The notes under the pieces: model-generated
Seen by the model: the letters and a program-made list of their open reading frames with translations, nothing else
What the model was told of the DNA's origin: nothing
The model's database searches: none
Part shown: piece by piece, positions 27,287-35,757 of the stretch
Layout: the number at the start of each line of letters is the position of its first letter
How positions within the stretch are numbered: position 1 is the stretch's first letter
Program-made: the position numbers and the translations under genes
NCBI GenBank assembly: GCA_963791295.1
Contig: CAWBRY010000003.1
Coordinates: forward strand, 62,001 to 126,000
Length of the DNA: 64,000 bases
Source: CAWBRY01 sp963791295
GTDB lineage: Bacteria; Bacteroidota; Bacteroidia; Chitinophagales; Chitinophagaceae
Reading direction: 5' to 3'

Positions 27287-28996
27287 ATGAGAAAAATATC
27301 CTTCATTGTATTGATGTCCATTTGCAATTACATGGCTTTCGCTCAAAGTTTCTCCATTCGACTGCCTGATTCATTGAGCAAGAAGCATCTCGACGGAAGA
27401 TTATACCTCTTAATATCAAATAACGGTAATGCAGAACCGCGTTTCCAGATAAGCCTTGGTTCAAATACCCAACAGTTGTTTGGTGTTGATATTGAAAACT
27501 GGCAACCGGGTACATCCAAGATCATATCTAATACCGCATTTGGCTATCCCATTGAAAGCCTTTCAAAAGTGCCGCCGGGCGAATATTTTGTTCAGGCCCT
27601 GTTCCATATATATGAGACCTTCCATCGAAAAGATGGCTATACACTGAAGTTGCCGATGGACAGGGGTGAAGGCCAGCAATGGAACAAAGCGCCGGGAAAC
27701 TTGTATTCGGTTCCTGTCAAGGTGATCTTCCAACCCGAAATGAAGACGGTAGGTGCGCTTGTATTGACCAAAACGATTCCGGCCATTGTAGAACCGCAAG
27801 ACAATAAATACGTAAAGCATATTCGCATTCAAAGCAAGTTGCTGAGCGAATTTTGGGGCAGGCCGATGTTTCTTGGAGCCCATGTGCTGTTGCCAGAAGG
27901 GTGGGACACACATCCCGACGTAAAATATCCACTGGCTATTTTCCATGGCCATTTTCCTGACGACTTCTCGGGTTGGAGGATCGAAACACCCGATCAGAAT
28001 CTTAAACCAGATACCTCCGATCGCTTTCATATTACCGGATATAATAAGATCATACAGCAAGAGGCATATGATTTTCACAAGATCTGGATCGGTCCGGGTT
28101 TTCCAAGGGTGATAGCGGTGGAAATCCAACACGCAAATCCTTTTTATGATGATTCGTATGCGGTGAATTCTGCTAACCTGGGTCCCTATGGAGATGCGAT
28201 CACCAATGAATTGATTCCTGAGATTGAAAAGCGATTTAGAGGGATCGGAGAAGGATGGGCCAGGTTCATGTATGGAGGAAGTACGGGTGGATGGGAGGTG
28301 CTCGCAGCTCAGGTATTTTATCCGGACCAATACAATGGATGCTATGCCGCCTGTCCGGACCCGATCGACTTTAATCACTACACTACAATCAATATTTATA
28401 AGGATAAAAACGCTTACTACGACGAGGGACCATTCAGAAAAACTTACCGGCCGGGCATGAGAAACTACCTCGGTCATGTTTCAGCAACGGTCAGGGACCT
28501 TAATTACCGGGAATTGGCTTTGGGCACAAAAAGCCGGAGTGGTGATCAATTTGATATCTGGGAAGCTGTTTATTCGCCCGTGGGAAAGGATGGATACCCG
28601 GAAAGGATATATGATAAATATACGGGTGAGATCAATCAGCAGGTAGCCGAATATTGGAAGGATCATTACGACCTTGTTCACATTATCCAGCGGGATTGGC
28701 CGACCCTTGGTAAAAAATTAGCGGGAAAGATCCATATTTATGTCGGCGACATGGATAATTATTATCTCAACAACGCAGTGTATACAGCAGAAGACATGAT
28801 CAAGAAATTACAGAATCCATCATGTGATTGCGAAGTAGATTATGGCGATCGCGCGGAACATTGCTGGAATGGAGATCATACACAGCCTAATTACATTAGT
28901 CGTCTTCGCTATCATCGGATGTTCATTCCCCGCTGGGCCGAAGAAGTGAAAAAAAGAGCTCCGGCAAATGCAGATCTGACTTCATGGAGATATTAG
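27287..28996 (+). CDS. Secreted alpha/beta-hydrolase (putative esterase)
   Basis: A protein of 569 residues from ATG at 27287 (MRKISFIVLMSICNYMAFAQ, a clean signal peptide); an ATG 15 bases earlier overlaps the DUF2461 gene and is less likely. The first 190 residues are a beta-sandwich-like region. The hydrolase domain follows: HVLLPEGWDTHPDVKYPLAI, a nucleophile elbow FMYGGSTGGWEVLA (Ser of GxSxG), and a late His in DRAEHCWNGDH. The layout recalls the enterochelin-esterase/feruloyl-esterase superfamily. The substrate is unknown. Export suggests it acts in the periplasm or outside. Confidence 0.8.
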   Translation: MRKISFIVLMSICNYMAFAQSFSIRLPDSLSKKHLDGRLYLLISNNGNAEPRFQISLGSNTQQLFGVDIENWQPGTSKIISNTAFGYPIESLSKVPPGEYFVQALFHIYETFHRKDGYTLKLPMDRGEGQQWNKAPGNLYSVPVKVIFQPEMKTVGALVLTKTIPAIVEPQDNKYVKHIRIQSKLLSEFWGRPMFLGAHVLLPEGWDTHPDVKYPLAIFHGHFPDDFSGWRIETPDQNLKPDTSDRFHITGYNKIIQQEAYDFHKIWIGPGFPRVIAVEIQHANPFYDDSYAVNSANLGPYGDAITNELIPEIEKRFRGIGEGWARFMYGGSTGGWEVLAAQVFYPDQYNGCYAACPDPIDFNHYTTINIYKDKNAYYDEGPFRKTYRPGMRNYLGHVSATVRDLNYRELALGTKSRSGDQFDIWEAVYSPVGKDGYPERIYDKYTGEINQQVAEYWKDHYDLVHIIQRDWPTLGKKLAGKIHIYVGDMDNYYLNNAVYTAEDMIKKLQNPSCDCEVDYGDRAEHCWNGDHTQPNYISRLRYHRMFIPRWAEEVKKRAPANADLTSWRY

Positions 28997-29012
28997 CCAT
29001 GAATTAGATTAT

Positions 29013-30002
29013 CTAGACTAAATTTTTTGAAACCAGGTATTCTGCTATTTGGATTGCATTCGTTGCGGCGCCTTTTCTCAAATTATCCGAGACGATCCAC
29101 ATGTTCAATGTGTTTGGTTGTGATTCATCCCGGCGAAGTCTTCCGACAAACACCTCATCCTTTTCATGAGCATCCATCGGCATGGGATATTGTTGATTGG
29201 AAGGATCATCTGATACGATCACACCCGGGGCAGACTGCAACAATGATTTGACGTCATTCAGATCATAGTCATTTTCAAACTCCACGTTGACACTTTCGCT
29301 GTGTCCTCCGAGAACGGGAATTCTGACTGTCGTAGCCGTAACCCTGATGGAATTATCGCGCATGATCTTGCACGTTTCTTTCACCATCTTCATTTCTTCC
29401 TTTGTATATCCATTCTCCAAAAAGATATCGATTTGCGGAATTGCATTCATATCAATCTGGTATTTATAGGCTTTCTCACCCTCCACTCCCTGCCGTTCAT
29501 TCATCAGCTGTGTTACGGCCTTCACGCCCGTACCAGTTACACTTTGGTAAGTGCTTACCACAATTCTTTTTATCTGGTATTTTTTATGAAGCGGGTCCAG
29601 GGCGACGACCATCTGAATGGTGGAGCAATTCGGATTAGCGATGATCTTGTCATTCTTTGTCAGCACGTCCGCATTGATTTCCGGTACGATCAATGGTTTA
29701 TTGGGGTCCATTCTCCATGCTGACGAATTATCGATGACGGTAATGCCGGCTTCCGCAAATTTCGGCGCCCATTCCAGCGACGTGCTGCCACCAGCAGAAA
29801 ACAAAGCAACTGCGGGCTTCGCAGCAATCGCATCTGCCATACTTACGACGGGATATTTCTTTCCCTTGAATTTGATTTCCTTGCCTACTGATCTTTCCGA
29901 TGCGACCGCAACGAGCTCAGTCACCGGAAAATTTCTTTCTTCCAGAACCTGTAACATTTTGGAGCCTACCAGTCCGGTTGCGCCAACAACTGCAACTTTC
30001 AT
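29013..30002 (-). CDS. asd: Aspartate-semialdehyde dehydrogenase
   Basis: A protein of 329 residues. N-terminal NADP-binding motif GATGLVGSKMLQVL, the catalytic Cys in IANPNCSTIQ, substrate-binding RIPVLGGHSE, and the C-terminal LRKGAATNAIQIAEYL. It reduces aspartyl phosphate to aspartate semialdehyde, the branch point for lysine/diaminopimelate, threonine, methionine and isoleucine. The length is normal for the family. The only promoter-like sequence upstream is at 30180-30211, and between it and the gene lie a Thr/Lys-rich leader peptide and an intrinsic terminator, so transcription attenuation is the likely control (see 30051-30180). Confidence 0.97.
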   Translation of the reverse strand: MKVAVVGATGLVGSKMLQVLEERNFPVTELVAVASERSVGKEIKFKGKKYPVVSMADAIAAKPAVALFSAGGSTSLEWAPKFAEAGITVIDNSSAWRMDPNKPLIVPEINADVLTKNDKIIANPNCSTIQMVVALDPLHKKYQIKRIVVSTYQSVTGTGVKAVTQLMNERQGVEGEKAYKYQIDMNAIPQIDIFLENGYTKEEMKMVKETCKIMRDNSIRVTATTVRIPVLGGHSESVNVEFENDYDLNDVKSLLQSAPGVIVSDDPSNQQYPMPMDAHEKDEVFVGRLRRDESQPNTLNMWIVSDNLRKGAATNAIQIAEYLVSKNLV

Positions 30003-30050
30003 ACTATTATTTATTTGTTTTTGATTCCCATTTTATGGATGTCCTACTAC

Positions 30051-30180
30051 AAAAAAAATTGCCTTCCGTTTGGAAGGCCTGCTATCTACTTATGTTGTTA
30101 CATACATAACGCTGCAAACCTTCCTTCAGGAACGTGTCTTTGTGCGTTTTGTATGTTTCAAGTTGTTCATAAACTCCCTC
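30051..30180 (-). promoter_or_regulatory. Candidate ribosome-mediated attenuator leader of asd
   Basis: Minus-strand elements in order: leader ORF (30126-30170); antiterminator 5' arm GGAAGGTTTGC (30114-30124), starting one base after the leader stop codon; its partner GCAGGCCTTCC (30072-30082), giving 11 pairs with two G-U wobbles; and the terminator hairpin GCCTTCC-AAAC-GGAAGGC (30061-30078) followed by AATTTTTTTT (30051-30060). The antiterminator partner contains the 5' arm of the terminator, so the two structures exclude each other. A ribosome reaching the stop codon would cover the 5' arm and allow termination; stalling at Thr/Lys codons would allow antitermination and asd expression. 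Confidence 0.72.
30126..30170 (-). CDS. Leader peptide of asd (14 residues, Thr/Lys rich)
   Basis: ATG at 30168-30170, stop TGA at 30126-30128, encoding MNNLKHTKRTKTRS. Three of 14 residues are Thr (all ACA codons) and three are Lys, two end products of the pathway in which Asd acts. A GGGAG sequence sits just before the ATG, rare for this genome. The ORF begins about 10 bases after the -7 box, so its mRNA is nearly leaderless. It is too short to have its own function; a control role is inferred from the surrounding secondary structures. Confidence 0.6.
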   Translation of the reverse strand: MNNLKHTKRTKTRS

Positions 30181-30211
30181 AAAAATATACTCTATCGTGT
30201 TTTTCTCCAAA
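30180..30211 (-). promoter_or_regulatory. Consensus Bacteroidetes promoter of the asd leader
   Basis: On the minus strand TTTG (30208-30211), a 20-base spacer and TATTTTTG (30180-30187) match the TTTG-N19/20-TAnnTTTG consensus exactly. Transcription should begin near 30173, a few bases before the leader-peptide ATG. No comparable promoter lies between the terminator and the asd start. Confidence 0.7.
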
Positions 30212-30275
30212 TAAATCGTTTAATTCTTTCCTATAAAATTAGTTGTTGCCATATCCTCCAGATTACCTTGCTTGA

Positions 30276-31985
30276 ATGAGAACACTCATACTCTCGTTTA
30301 TAATCCTTTGGCTATCCGTACGTCTGAATGCGCAGTATCGATATGACCTGGTAATCGATGAAATCATGGCCGATCCGACACCATCGGCAGGATTGCCTGG
30401 CAATGAGTGGGTGGAACTTAGGAATGTAAGCCGAACTCCCATCAACGTAAAGAACTGCAGGATAGGAGATAGTTCGGGCGAAAGTGGGCCGATGCCGGAT
30501 TTTCAATTGTTGCCGGATAGCTTTTTGATTGTTTCTCCAACCGCTGCAAACGCTGACATGTCGATTTATGGCCATAGCATCTCTGTCAGTAGTTTTCCCT
30601 CGCTGGACAATGATGGTGACCAGGTTTTAATAAGATCACCGGATGGATCTATTATTCATGCGATAGCTTATACATCCGGATGGTATCAAAATGAATTAAA
30701 AAAAGGAGGTGGGTGGACATTAGAAATGATTGATCCGAAAACTCCTTGCAGGGGCATGAATAACTGGAGGGGAAGTATAGCGATGGATGGAGGAACTCCA
30801 GGGAAGATCAATTCAAACGATGGAGTAACAGTTGATCTGGACGCGCCGAAACTGAAGAACGCATATTTAACAGATAACGAAACCGTGGTTTTGGTATTTG
30901 ATGAGCCGCTTGACAGTCTGAGTTCATCAACCGTTTCTAACTATGCCATCGATGGTGCATTGAGCATTCAAAGCGTCATTCCATTGTCACCTCTTTTCGA
31001 TCAGGTCCAAATAAAGACGAACAAGAGTCTTGCCGATAATACCATATATACTATCCGTGTCCAGAACGTGAAAGACTGCAAGGCCAATACGGTAGATACA
31101 TATAACAAAGTCGTCACTGGAATACCGGTGGATCCATCGCCAGGTGAACTGATCATTAATGAAATTCTTTTCAACCCGCGGTCGAATGCTTATGACTATG
31201 TTGAATTTTACAACAATAGTCAGAAGATATTCGATGCCTCTAAAGTTTATATCGCCAATCGCAATGGCAATGGTGTTATTGGTTCCCTTGAGCCCTTGAA
31301 TAAAAAGCCTTTCTATATTTTCCCGGGTGATCATGTGGTGGAAACGGAGGACGACATGAGTTTGGTCCGCGAATACCTGGTGATGAATCCTGAAAAGATC
31401 CTGTTGGTCTCGTCTGCACCTTCCTTTCCCGACGATGAAGGAGATATTGTATTGGTGAATTTCCAGGGACTGCCGATCGACGAAGTCAATTATAAGGATG
31501 ATTGGCATTTCAAACTCATCGACCGGGCCGAAGGCGTGGCTCTGGAAAGAGTTGACCCCTCAGGTCCTTCGCAAAATTCAGCGAACTGGCACTCCGCGGC
31601 CTCCACGGTTGGTTACGGAACTCCGACTTACAGGAATTCGCAATCCAGAGAAGTTAATATAAGCAATGGGAGCATTGAAGTAGTTCCACAGGTCTTTTCA
31701 CCAGACAACGATGGTTTTAATGATATTGCCTCAGTCCGGTACAATCTCCCGGAACCGGGATATATAGCTAATATTACCATTTTTGACGCGTTGGGAAGGC
31801 CGGTTCGCAACCTGGTCCGCAATGGCACTCTGGCAATCGTTGGTTATTGGAATTGGGATGGATTGGATGACCGGGGATCTAAACTTTCGGTTGGAGTGTA
31901 TATCATATCTATGGAGATATTTAATCTGAATGGGAAAAAGAAAAGCTATAAGAAGACTATTGTCTTGGCGAGGAAAATGGGTTGA
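30276..31985 (+). CDS. Secreted lamin-tail-domain protein with FlgD/CHU_C-like C-terminus
   Basis: A protein of 569 residues with a signal peptide (ILSFIILWLSVRLNAQ). Two lamin-tail domains are visible, each beginning with the 'IDEIMADPTP..NEWVELRN' or 'INEILFNPRSNAYDYVEFYN' pattern (residues about 25-170 and 290-450), separated by a bacterial Ig-like domain (LKNAYLTDNETVVLVFDEPL). The C-terminus (VFSPDNDGFNDIASVRYNLP ... ISMEIFNLNGKKK) looks like the FlgD-Ig or gliding-type C-terminal domain found on exported Bacteroidetes proteins. Likely surface or extracellular; ligand unknown. It ends 20 bases from the convergent PfkB gene, the gap being filled by a heptamer array. Confidence 0.85.
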   Translation: MRTLILSFIILWLSVRLNAQYRYDLVIDEIMADPTPSAGLPGNEWVELRNVSRTPINVKNCRIGDSSGESGPMPDFQLLPDSFLIVSPTAANADMSIYGHSISVSSFPSLDNDGDQVLIRSPDGSIIHAIAYTSGWYQNELKKGGGWTLEMIDPKTPCRGMNNWRGSIAMDGGTPGKINSNDGVTVDLDAPKLKNAYLTDNETVVLVFDEPLDSLSSSTVSNYAIDGALSIQSVIPLSPLFDQVQIKTNKSLADNTIYTIRVQNVKDCKANTVDTYNKVVTGIPVDPSPGELIINEILFNPRSNAYDYVEFYNNSQKIFDASKVYIANRNGNGVIGSLEPLNKKPFYIFPGDHVVETEDDMSLVREYLVMNPEKILLVSSAPSFPDDEGDIVLVNFQGLPIDEVNYKDDWHFKLIDRAEGVALERVDPSGPSQNSANWHSAASTVGYGTPTYRNSQSREVNISNGSIEVVPQVFSPDNDGFNDIASVRYNLPEPGYIANITIFDALGRPVRNLVRNGTLAIVGYWNWDGLDDRGSKLSVGVYIISMEIFNLNGKKKSYKKTIVLARKMG

Positions 31986-32002
31986 TTATTGATTATTAAT
32001 TG
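31982..32002. repeat. Heptanucleotide array (TTGATTA type) between convergent genes
   Basis: TTGATTA TTGATTA TTAATTG, three seven-base units. The TGA stop of the lamin-tail gene is inside the first unit, and the array ends four bases from the TGA stop of the PfkB gene. The same unit recurs in the paaA-paaB gap. Confidence 0.6.
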
Positions 32003-32005
32003 CAA

Positions 32006-32929
32006 TCAAACAAGTTCAATATCAAAATTGACCAGGTCTTTAAACAATTGTATCCTTTCCTCAATATCCTTCTTATTAATTTCCTTTAATCTCGTCGCTC
32101 CAAATTTTTCAACACAGAAACTAGCCATCGCAGCGCCGGCGATGATAGCCCTCTTCATATTATCAAAGGAAACATCATTCGTCTTGGCCAGATGACCCAT
32201 AAATCCGCCGGCAAATGTGTCACCGGCGCCAGTAGGATCAAAAACTTCTTCCAAAGGAAGGGCCGGAGCGAAGAAAACATTGTCTTCATGAAACAGCAAT
32301 GCCCCGTGTTCACCTTTTTTTATGATCAGATATCTCGGACCCATCTTCATAATAAGTCTGGCCGCCTTTACCAATGAAAATTGACCAGTAAGTTGCCGGG
32401 CTTCTGCATCATTCACCAGCAACATGTCTACGTGCTTAAAGAGCTCCCGCAGATCATCCATGGCGCTTTCCATCCAGAAATTCATAGTATCCATAGTGAT
32501 CAGCTTCGGCCGGGTCTTTAATTGCTGGATTACACTTAACTGAAGTTTCGGCATCAGGTTTCCCAACATTAGAAATGCTGCTCCCTGATAACTGTCGGGA
32601 ACCTTAGGATCAAAGTCTGCCAGCACATTGAGATCTGTTACCAATGTATCCCGACTGTTCATGTCTTCATGATAGCGGCCGCTCCAGAAGAATGATTTTT
32701 TATCGGGAACAGTAACCACGCCTTCCAGTTGTACTCCTCTTTTTTTCAATTCCTGCAATTCTTCTTTAGGAAAATCATAGCCAATTATAGAAAGTTGCTG
32801 GACCGGTTGCACAAAGTTGCATGCTGCATAGGCGACATAAGTTGCCGAACCACCTACAATCTTATCAGTTTTTCCAAATGGCGTTTCAATTGCATCAAAA
32901 GCCATGGTGCCAAGGGCAATCAGAGACAT
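32006..32929 (-). CDS. PfkB-family carbohydrate/nucleoside kinase
   Basis: A protein of 307 residues. PfkB/ribokinase signatures are present: N-terminal GGSATYVAYAACNFV, and the C-terminal ATP/catalytic motif DPTGAGDTFAGGFMGHLA with the catalytic Asp. Family members phosphorylate sugars, nucleosides or fructose phosphates. The substrate cannot be assigned by eye; the closest general pattern is the adenosine-kinase/ribokinase-like group common in Bacteroidetes. A perfect -7 box (TAGGTTTG on the minus strand, 32967-32974) precedes it. It diverges from the TetR gene, sharing a 120-base control region. Confidence 0.9.
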   Translation of the reverse strand: MSLIALGTMAFDAIETPFGKTDKIVGGSATYVAYAACNFVQPVQQLSIIGYDFPKEELQELKKRGVQLEGVVTVPDKKSFFWSGRYHEDMNSRDTLVTDLNVLADFDPKVPDSYQGAAFLMLGNLMPKLQLSVIQQLKTRPKLITMDTMNFWMESAMDDLRELFKHVDMLLVNDAEARQLTGQFSLVKAARLIMKMGPRYLIIKKGEHGALLFHEDNVFFAPALPLEEVFDPTGAGDTFAGGFMGHLAKTNDVSFDNMKRAIIAGAAMASFCVEKFGATRLKEINKKDIEERIQLFKDLVNFDIELV

Positions 32930-32966
32930 AAAATTGTATTGGGTTTAAAAGGGTTTACTATGAAAG

Positions 32967-33000
32967 CAAACCTACATGAAATTTGAATAGTTATATTCAA
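32967..33000. promoter_or_regulatory. Shared control region: pfkB-gene -7 box and palindrome
   Basis: TAGGTTTG on the minus strand (32967-32974) is a perfect -7 box for the PfkB gene. Next to it TTGAATA-GTTA-TATTCAA (32983-33000) is a perfect 7-base inverted repeat, 50 bases before the TetR start. The palindrome sits upstream of both divergent genes and is a natural operator candidate for the TetR protein. Confidence 0.5.
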
Positions 33001-33049
33001 TAGCATTCAATTTTTGCAAAGGGATCGGAGGTTTGATTTATCTTTGAAT

Positions 33050-33637
33050 ATGGCTAAGTCGCAACGCCGTAAAGCATCCAAAAAGGAATTTATCCTACAG
33101 AAGGCCGCTATAATGTTTCGCGAAAAAGGCTTCTCTGCTACGTCTATGCGCGATCTGGCGGAAACCGTAGGAATCGAGGCAGCCAGTCTGTATAACCACA
33201 TCACATCCAAGTCGGAGATCCTTCAGGAGATCATTTTCCGTGTGGCCAATGATTGCAACGTGCATCTGGAAAGTATGGACAATCCCGAATTGAGTAGCCA
33301 AAAAAAGATAGAATCGCTAATCCGTTTTCATGTGCAGATGATGCTGGGCCGGTTCGAAGAATATTATGTAATGGTAAATGAATGGATTCATTTATCGGAA
33401 CCTTACCTGACGAACTTCTCTACTCAGCGTCGTAATTATGTTCAAAGGTTAGAATACATCATTGATGAAGGTATTCGTAACAAAGAAATGAAACCCGTTA
33501 TCCCATACGTTGCGGTACTCACTATACTATCTTCTGTGCGGGGCCTGGAATTCTGGCATCGCAGCAATAAAAGGATCAGTCCTGAACAAATGGAAGACAA
33601 CATGGTAAACCATCTGATTAATGGACTGAAAAAATAG
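33050..33637 (+). CDS. TetR-family transcriptional regulator of the phenylacetate genes
   Basis: A protein of 195 residues from ATG at 33050; a TTG at 33014 extends the frame but lies in the control region. The N-terminal HTH is typical of TetR (AIMFREKGFSATSMRDLAET, VGIEAASLYNHITSKSEILQ). The C-terminal half (residues 80-195) is the ligand-binding helical domain of the TetR_C group. It heads the paa cluster, 10 bases before paaE. TetR-type PaaR proteins that respond to phenylacetyl-CoA are known in other bacteria, so this is the expected local repressor; the effector here is inferred. Confidence 0.9.
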   Translation: MAKSQRRKASKKEFILQKAAIMFREKGFSATSMRDLAETVGIEAASLYNHITSKSEILQEIIFRVANDCNVHLESMDNPELSSQKKIESLIRFHVQMMLGRFEEYYVMVNEWIHLSEPYLTNFSTQRRNYVQRLEYIIDEGIRNKEMKPVIPYVAVLTILSSVRGLEFWHRSNKRISPEQMEDNMVNHLINGLKK

Positions 33638-33647
33638 GATCCGCAAC

Positions 33648-34730
33648 ATGTCCATCCATTTTCATCCTCTCACGGTCAGGCAGGTGCGAAAAGAAACAAC
33701 AGATTGTGTTTCTGTAGAATTTGAAATTCCCAAAGAGTTAGAAGAGGATTTCCGCTTCATGCATGGCCAAAGTCTGACCATGCGAACCTGGATAAATAAT
33801 GAAGAGGTCCGCCGGACATATTCTATTTGCAGCAGCCCTTTAGATAATGAATGGAGAGTAGCGATCAAAAAACAGGAGGGTGGCTTATTTTCTTCATTTG
33901 CCAATGATCAACTGAAGAAAGGCGATCGATTAGAGGTGATGCAACCTGTAGGAAAATTTTACACGGATTTAAATCCAAATCAGAAAAAACATTACGTTGC
34001 TTTCTGCGCAGGAAGTGGCATCACGCCTGTGATCTCGATCATCAAAACGACATTGAGAACGGAGCCCTTGAGCCAATTTACTCTTGTGTTTGGAAACCGC
34101 AATAAGAACTCCATCATTTTTAAGGAAGAGTTGGAGGCAATAAAAGATAAATATGTCGACCGTTTCAGGATCATTCATGTGTTAAGCCGTGAGCGGACCG
34201 ATGCAGAAATAAATTTCGGAAGGATCGATTCGCAAAAATGTGAAATGCTCTTCGACAAGATGATCGACCTCCCCTCCAGCGATGAGTTCTTTATCTGTGG
34301 ACCGGAGTTGATGATCTTTACGGTTAAGCAATTCCTTGAAAGAAATCAGGTAAATGAAAAAAAGATACACTTCGAGTTGTTTACCACTCCCGGTGAGGTA
34401 ACAGGTATAAAACCTAAGAGTGCTGAAAGGAAAGAAAAAAATGAAGGAAAGAGTAGTGTTACTGTACGCCTCGATGGGATCAGTTTTGATTTTTTGTTAG
34501 GGTTCAATGACCTTCCCATCCTGGATGCAGCCTTACAACAGGGCGCTGACCTTCCTTTTGCGTGCAAGGGAGGGGTGTGTTGCACCTGCAAAGCCAGGTT
34601 GTTGGAGGGCGAAGTAGATATGGACGTTCACTGGGGATTGGAACAGGAAGAAGTGGATCAAGGTTATATTCTCACCTGTCAGTCACATCCAAAAACAGAA
34701 AAGGTTGTGGTTGATTTTGATATAAAATAA
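33648..34730 (+). CDS. paaE: Phenylacetyl-CoA epoxidase reductase subunit PaaE
   Basis: A protein of 360 residues with three modules: FAD-binding ferredoxin-reductase domain (RRTYSICSSP), NAD(P)-binding domain (FCAGSGITPVISI, FICGPELMIFT) and a C-terminal plant-type 2Fe-2S ferredoxin (CKGGVCCTC with Cys spacing C-x4-C-x2-C, then a fourth Cys in LTCQSHP). It passes electrons from NADPH to the PaaABC oxygenase. In this cluster paaE comes first, directly after the regulator, rather than after paaD as in Escherichia coli. A separate promoter before paaA could split the transcription units. Confidence 0.95.
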   Translation: MSIHFHPLTVRQVRKETTDCVSVEFEIPKELEEDFRFMHGQSLTMRTWINNEEVRRTYSICSSPLDNEWRVAIKKQEGGLFSSFANDQLKKGDRLEVMQPVGKFYTDLNPNQKKHYVAFCAGSGITPVISIIKTTLRTEPLSQFTLVFGNRNKNSIIFKEELEAIKDKYVDRFRIIHVLSRERTDAEINFGRIDSQKCEMLFDKMIDLPSSDEFFICGPELMIFTVKQFLERNQVNEKKIHFELFTTPGEVTGIKPKSAERKEKNEGKSSVTVRLDGISFDFLLGFNDLPILDAALQQGADLPFACKGGVCCTCKARLLEGEVDMDVHWGLEQEEVDQGYILTCQSHPKTEKVVVDFDIK

Positions 34731-34776
34731 GCTCGCTGAACCCGCCGCGCCTCGACGAACATAGTCCTCACATTTC

Positions 34777-34807
34777 TTTCAAACAGGTGTTAGTTGTCGT
34801 AAATTTG
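34777..34807 (+). promoter_or_regulatory. Candidate promoter for paaABCD
   Basis: TTTC (34777-34780), a 19-base spacer and a perfect -7 box TAAATTTG (34800-34807) lie in the 94-base gap between paaE and paaA. The expected transcription start is near 34814, just before the ATG at 34825. Confidence 0.5.
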
Positions 34808-34824
34808 TGCTTTAATCATTGACC

Positions 34825-35754
34825 ATGGTAGGCACGGATTTATCAGATCAAGAATTGTTCGACGATAAGATCGATCAGGAAATCAAGATTGAGCCCAAAG
34901 ACTGGATGCCGGATACGTACAGAAAAACAAATATTCGTCAAATCAGTCAGCATGCTCATAGTGAAATAGTCGGCATGCTGCCCGAAGGAAATTGGATCAG
35001 CAGGGCTCCGACATTAAAAAGAAAGGCTATCCTGATCGCCAAGGTGCAAGACGAAGCCGGTCATGGCTTATATCTTTATTCGGCAGCCGAAACTCTCGGT
35101 GTCACACGCGAGCAAACGATCGAAGACCTTCATTCTGGCAAGGCAAAATATTCTTCCATATTTAATTATCCTACACTGACGTGGGCAGATATGGGTGCCA
35201 TTGGATGGTTGGTCGATGGCGCCGCCATTTTAAACCAGGTGATGCTTACTCGTACATCTTACGGTCCCTACGCCAGGGCTATGGTTAGAATTTGCAAAGA
35301 AGAAAGTTTTCACCAACGTCAGGGTTTTGAAATACTACTTACGCTTAGTAAGGGCACTGCGGAACAAAAAGCGATGTGCCAGGATGCCATCAATCGTTGG
35401 TGGTGGCCAAGCCTGATGATGTTTGGGCCCAAAGACAGTGAAAGCACCAACAGTGATCAAAGTATTAAGTGGAAGATCAAGCGAAAAACGAATGACGAGC
35501 TTCGCCAAAATTTCATTGACATGATTGCTGAGCAGGCAAAGGTTTTAGGAATGACGTTGCCCGATGAAAAATTGAAATGGAATGAAGAAAAGCAAGGTTA
35601 TGATTGGGGCGAAATCAACTGGACAGAATTTTGGGAGGTAGTCAAAGGCAATGGGCCCTGCAATAAACAGCGATTGGCGGCCAGGAAGAAGGCATGGGAA
35701 GATGGGGCCTGGGTGAGGGAAGCCGCGAGAGCTTATGCTGAGAAGGGACGATGA
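34825..35754 (+). CDS. paaA: Phenylacetyl-CoA epoxidase catalytic subunit PaaA
   Basis: A protein of 309 residues from ATG at 34825 (MVGTDLSDQELF); the TTG two codons earlier is less likely. It is a diiron oxygenase of the ferritin-like class: metal ligands are visible in QDEAGHGLYLYSA (E-x-x-H) and CKEESFHQRQGFE (E-x-x-H). The motif RTSYGPYARAMVRI and the length fit PaaA. With PaaB, PaaC and PaaE it converts phenylacetyl-CoA to the ring-1,2-epoxide. The start lies just after a candidate promoter, separating it from paaE. Confidence 0.97.
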   Translation: MVGTDLSDQELFDDKIDQEIKIEPKDWMPDTYRKTNIRQISQHAHSEIVGMLPEGNWISRAPTLKRKAILIAKVQDEAGHGLYLYSAAETLGVTREQTIEDLHSGKAKYSSIFNYPTLTWADMGAIGWLVDGAAILNQVMLTRTSYGPYARAMVRICKEESFHQRQGFEILLTLSKGTAEQKAMCQDAINRWWWPSLMMFGPKDSESTNSDQSIKWKIKRKTNDELRQNFIDMIAEQAKVLGMTLPDEKLKWNEEKQGYDWGEINWTEFWEVVKGNGPCNKQRLAARKKAWEDGAWVREAARAYAEKGR

Positions 35755-35757
35755 TGG

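Noticed and set aside
27563..28477. A 304-residue minus-strand open frame opposite the esterase gene.
   Set aside because: It lies wholly inside a gene with clear hydrolase motifs and has no recognisable domain; it is a shadow frame.
30082..30210. A 42-codon minus-strand frame from a TTG, ending four bases before the terminator, looking like a small gene.
   Set aside because: Its TTG start is the -33 box of the promoter at 30180-30211, so the start would not be on the transcript. The shorter leader ORF and attenuator explain the region better.
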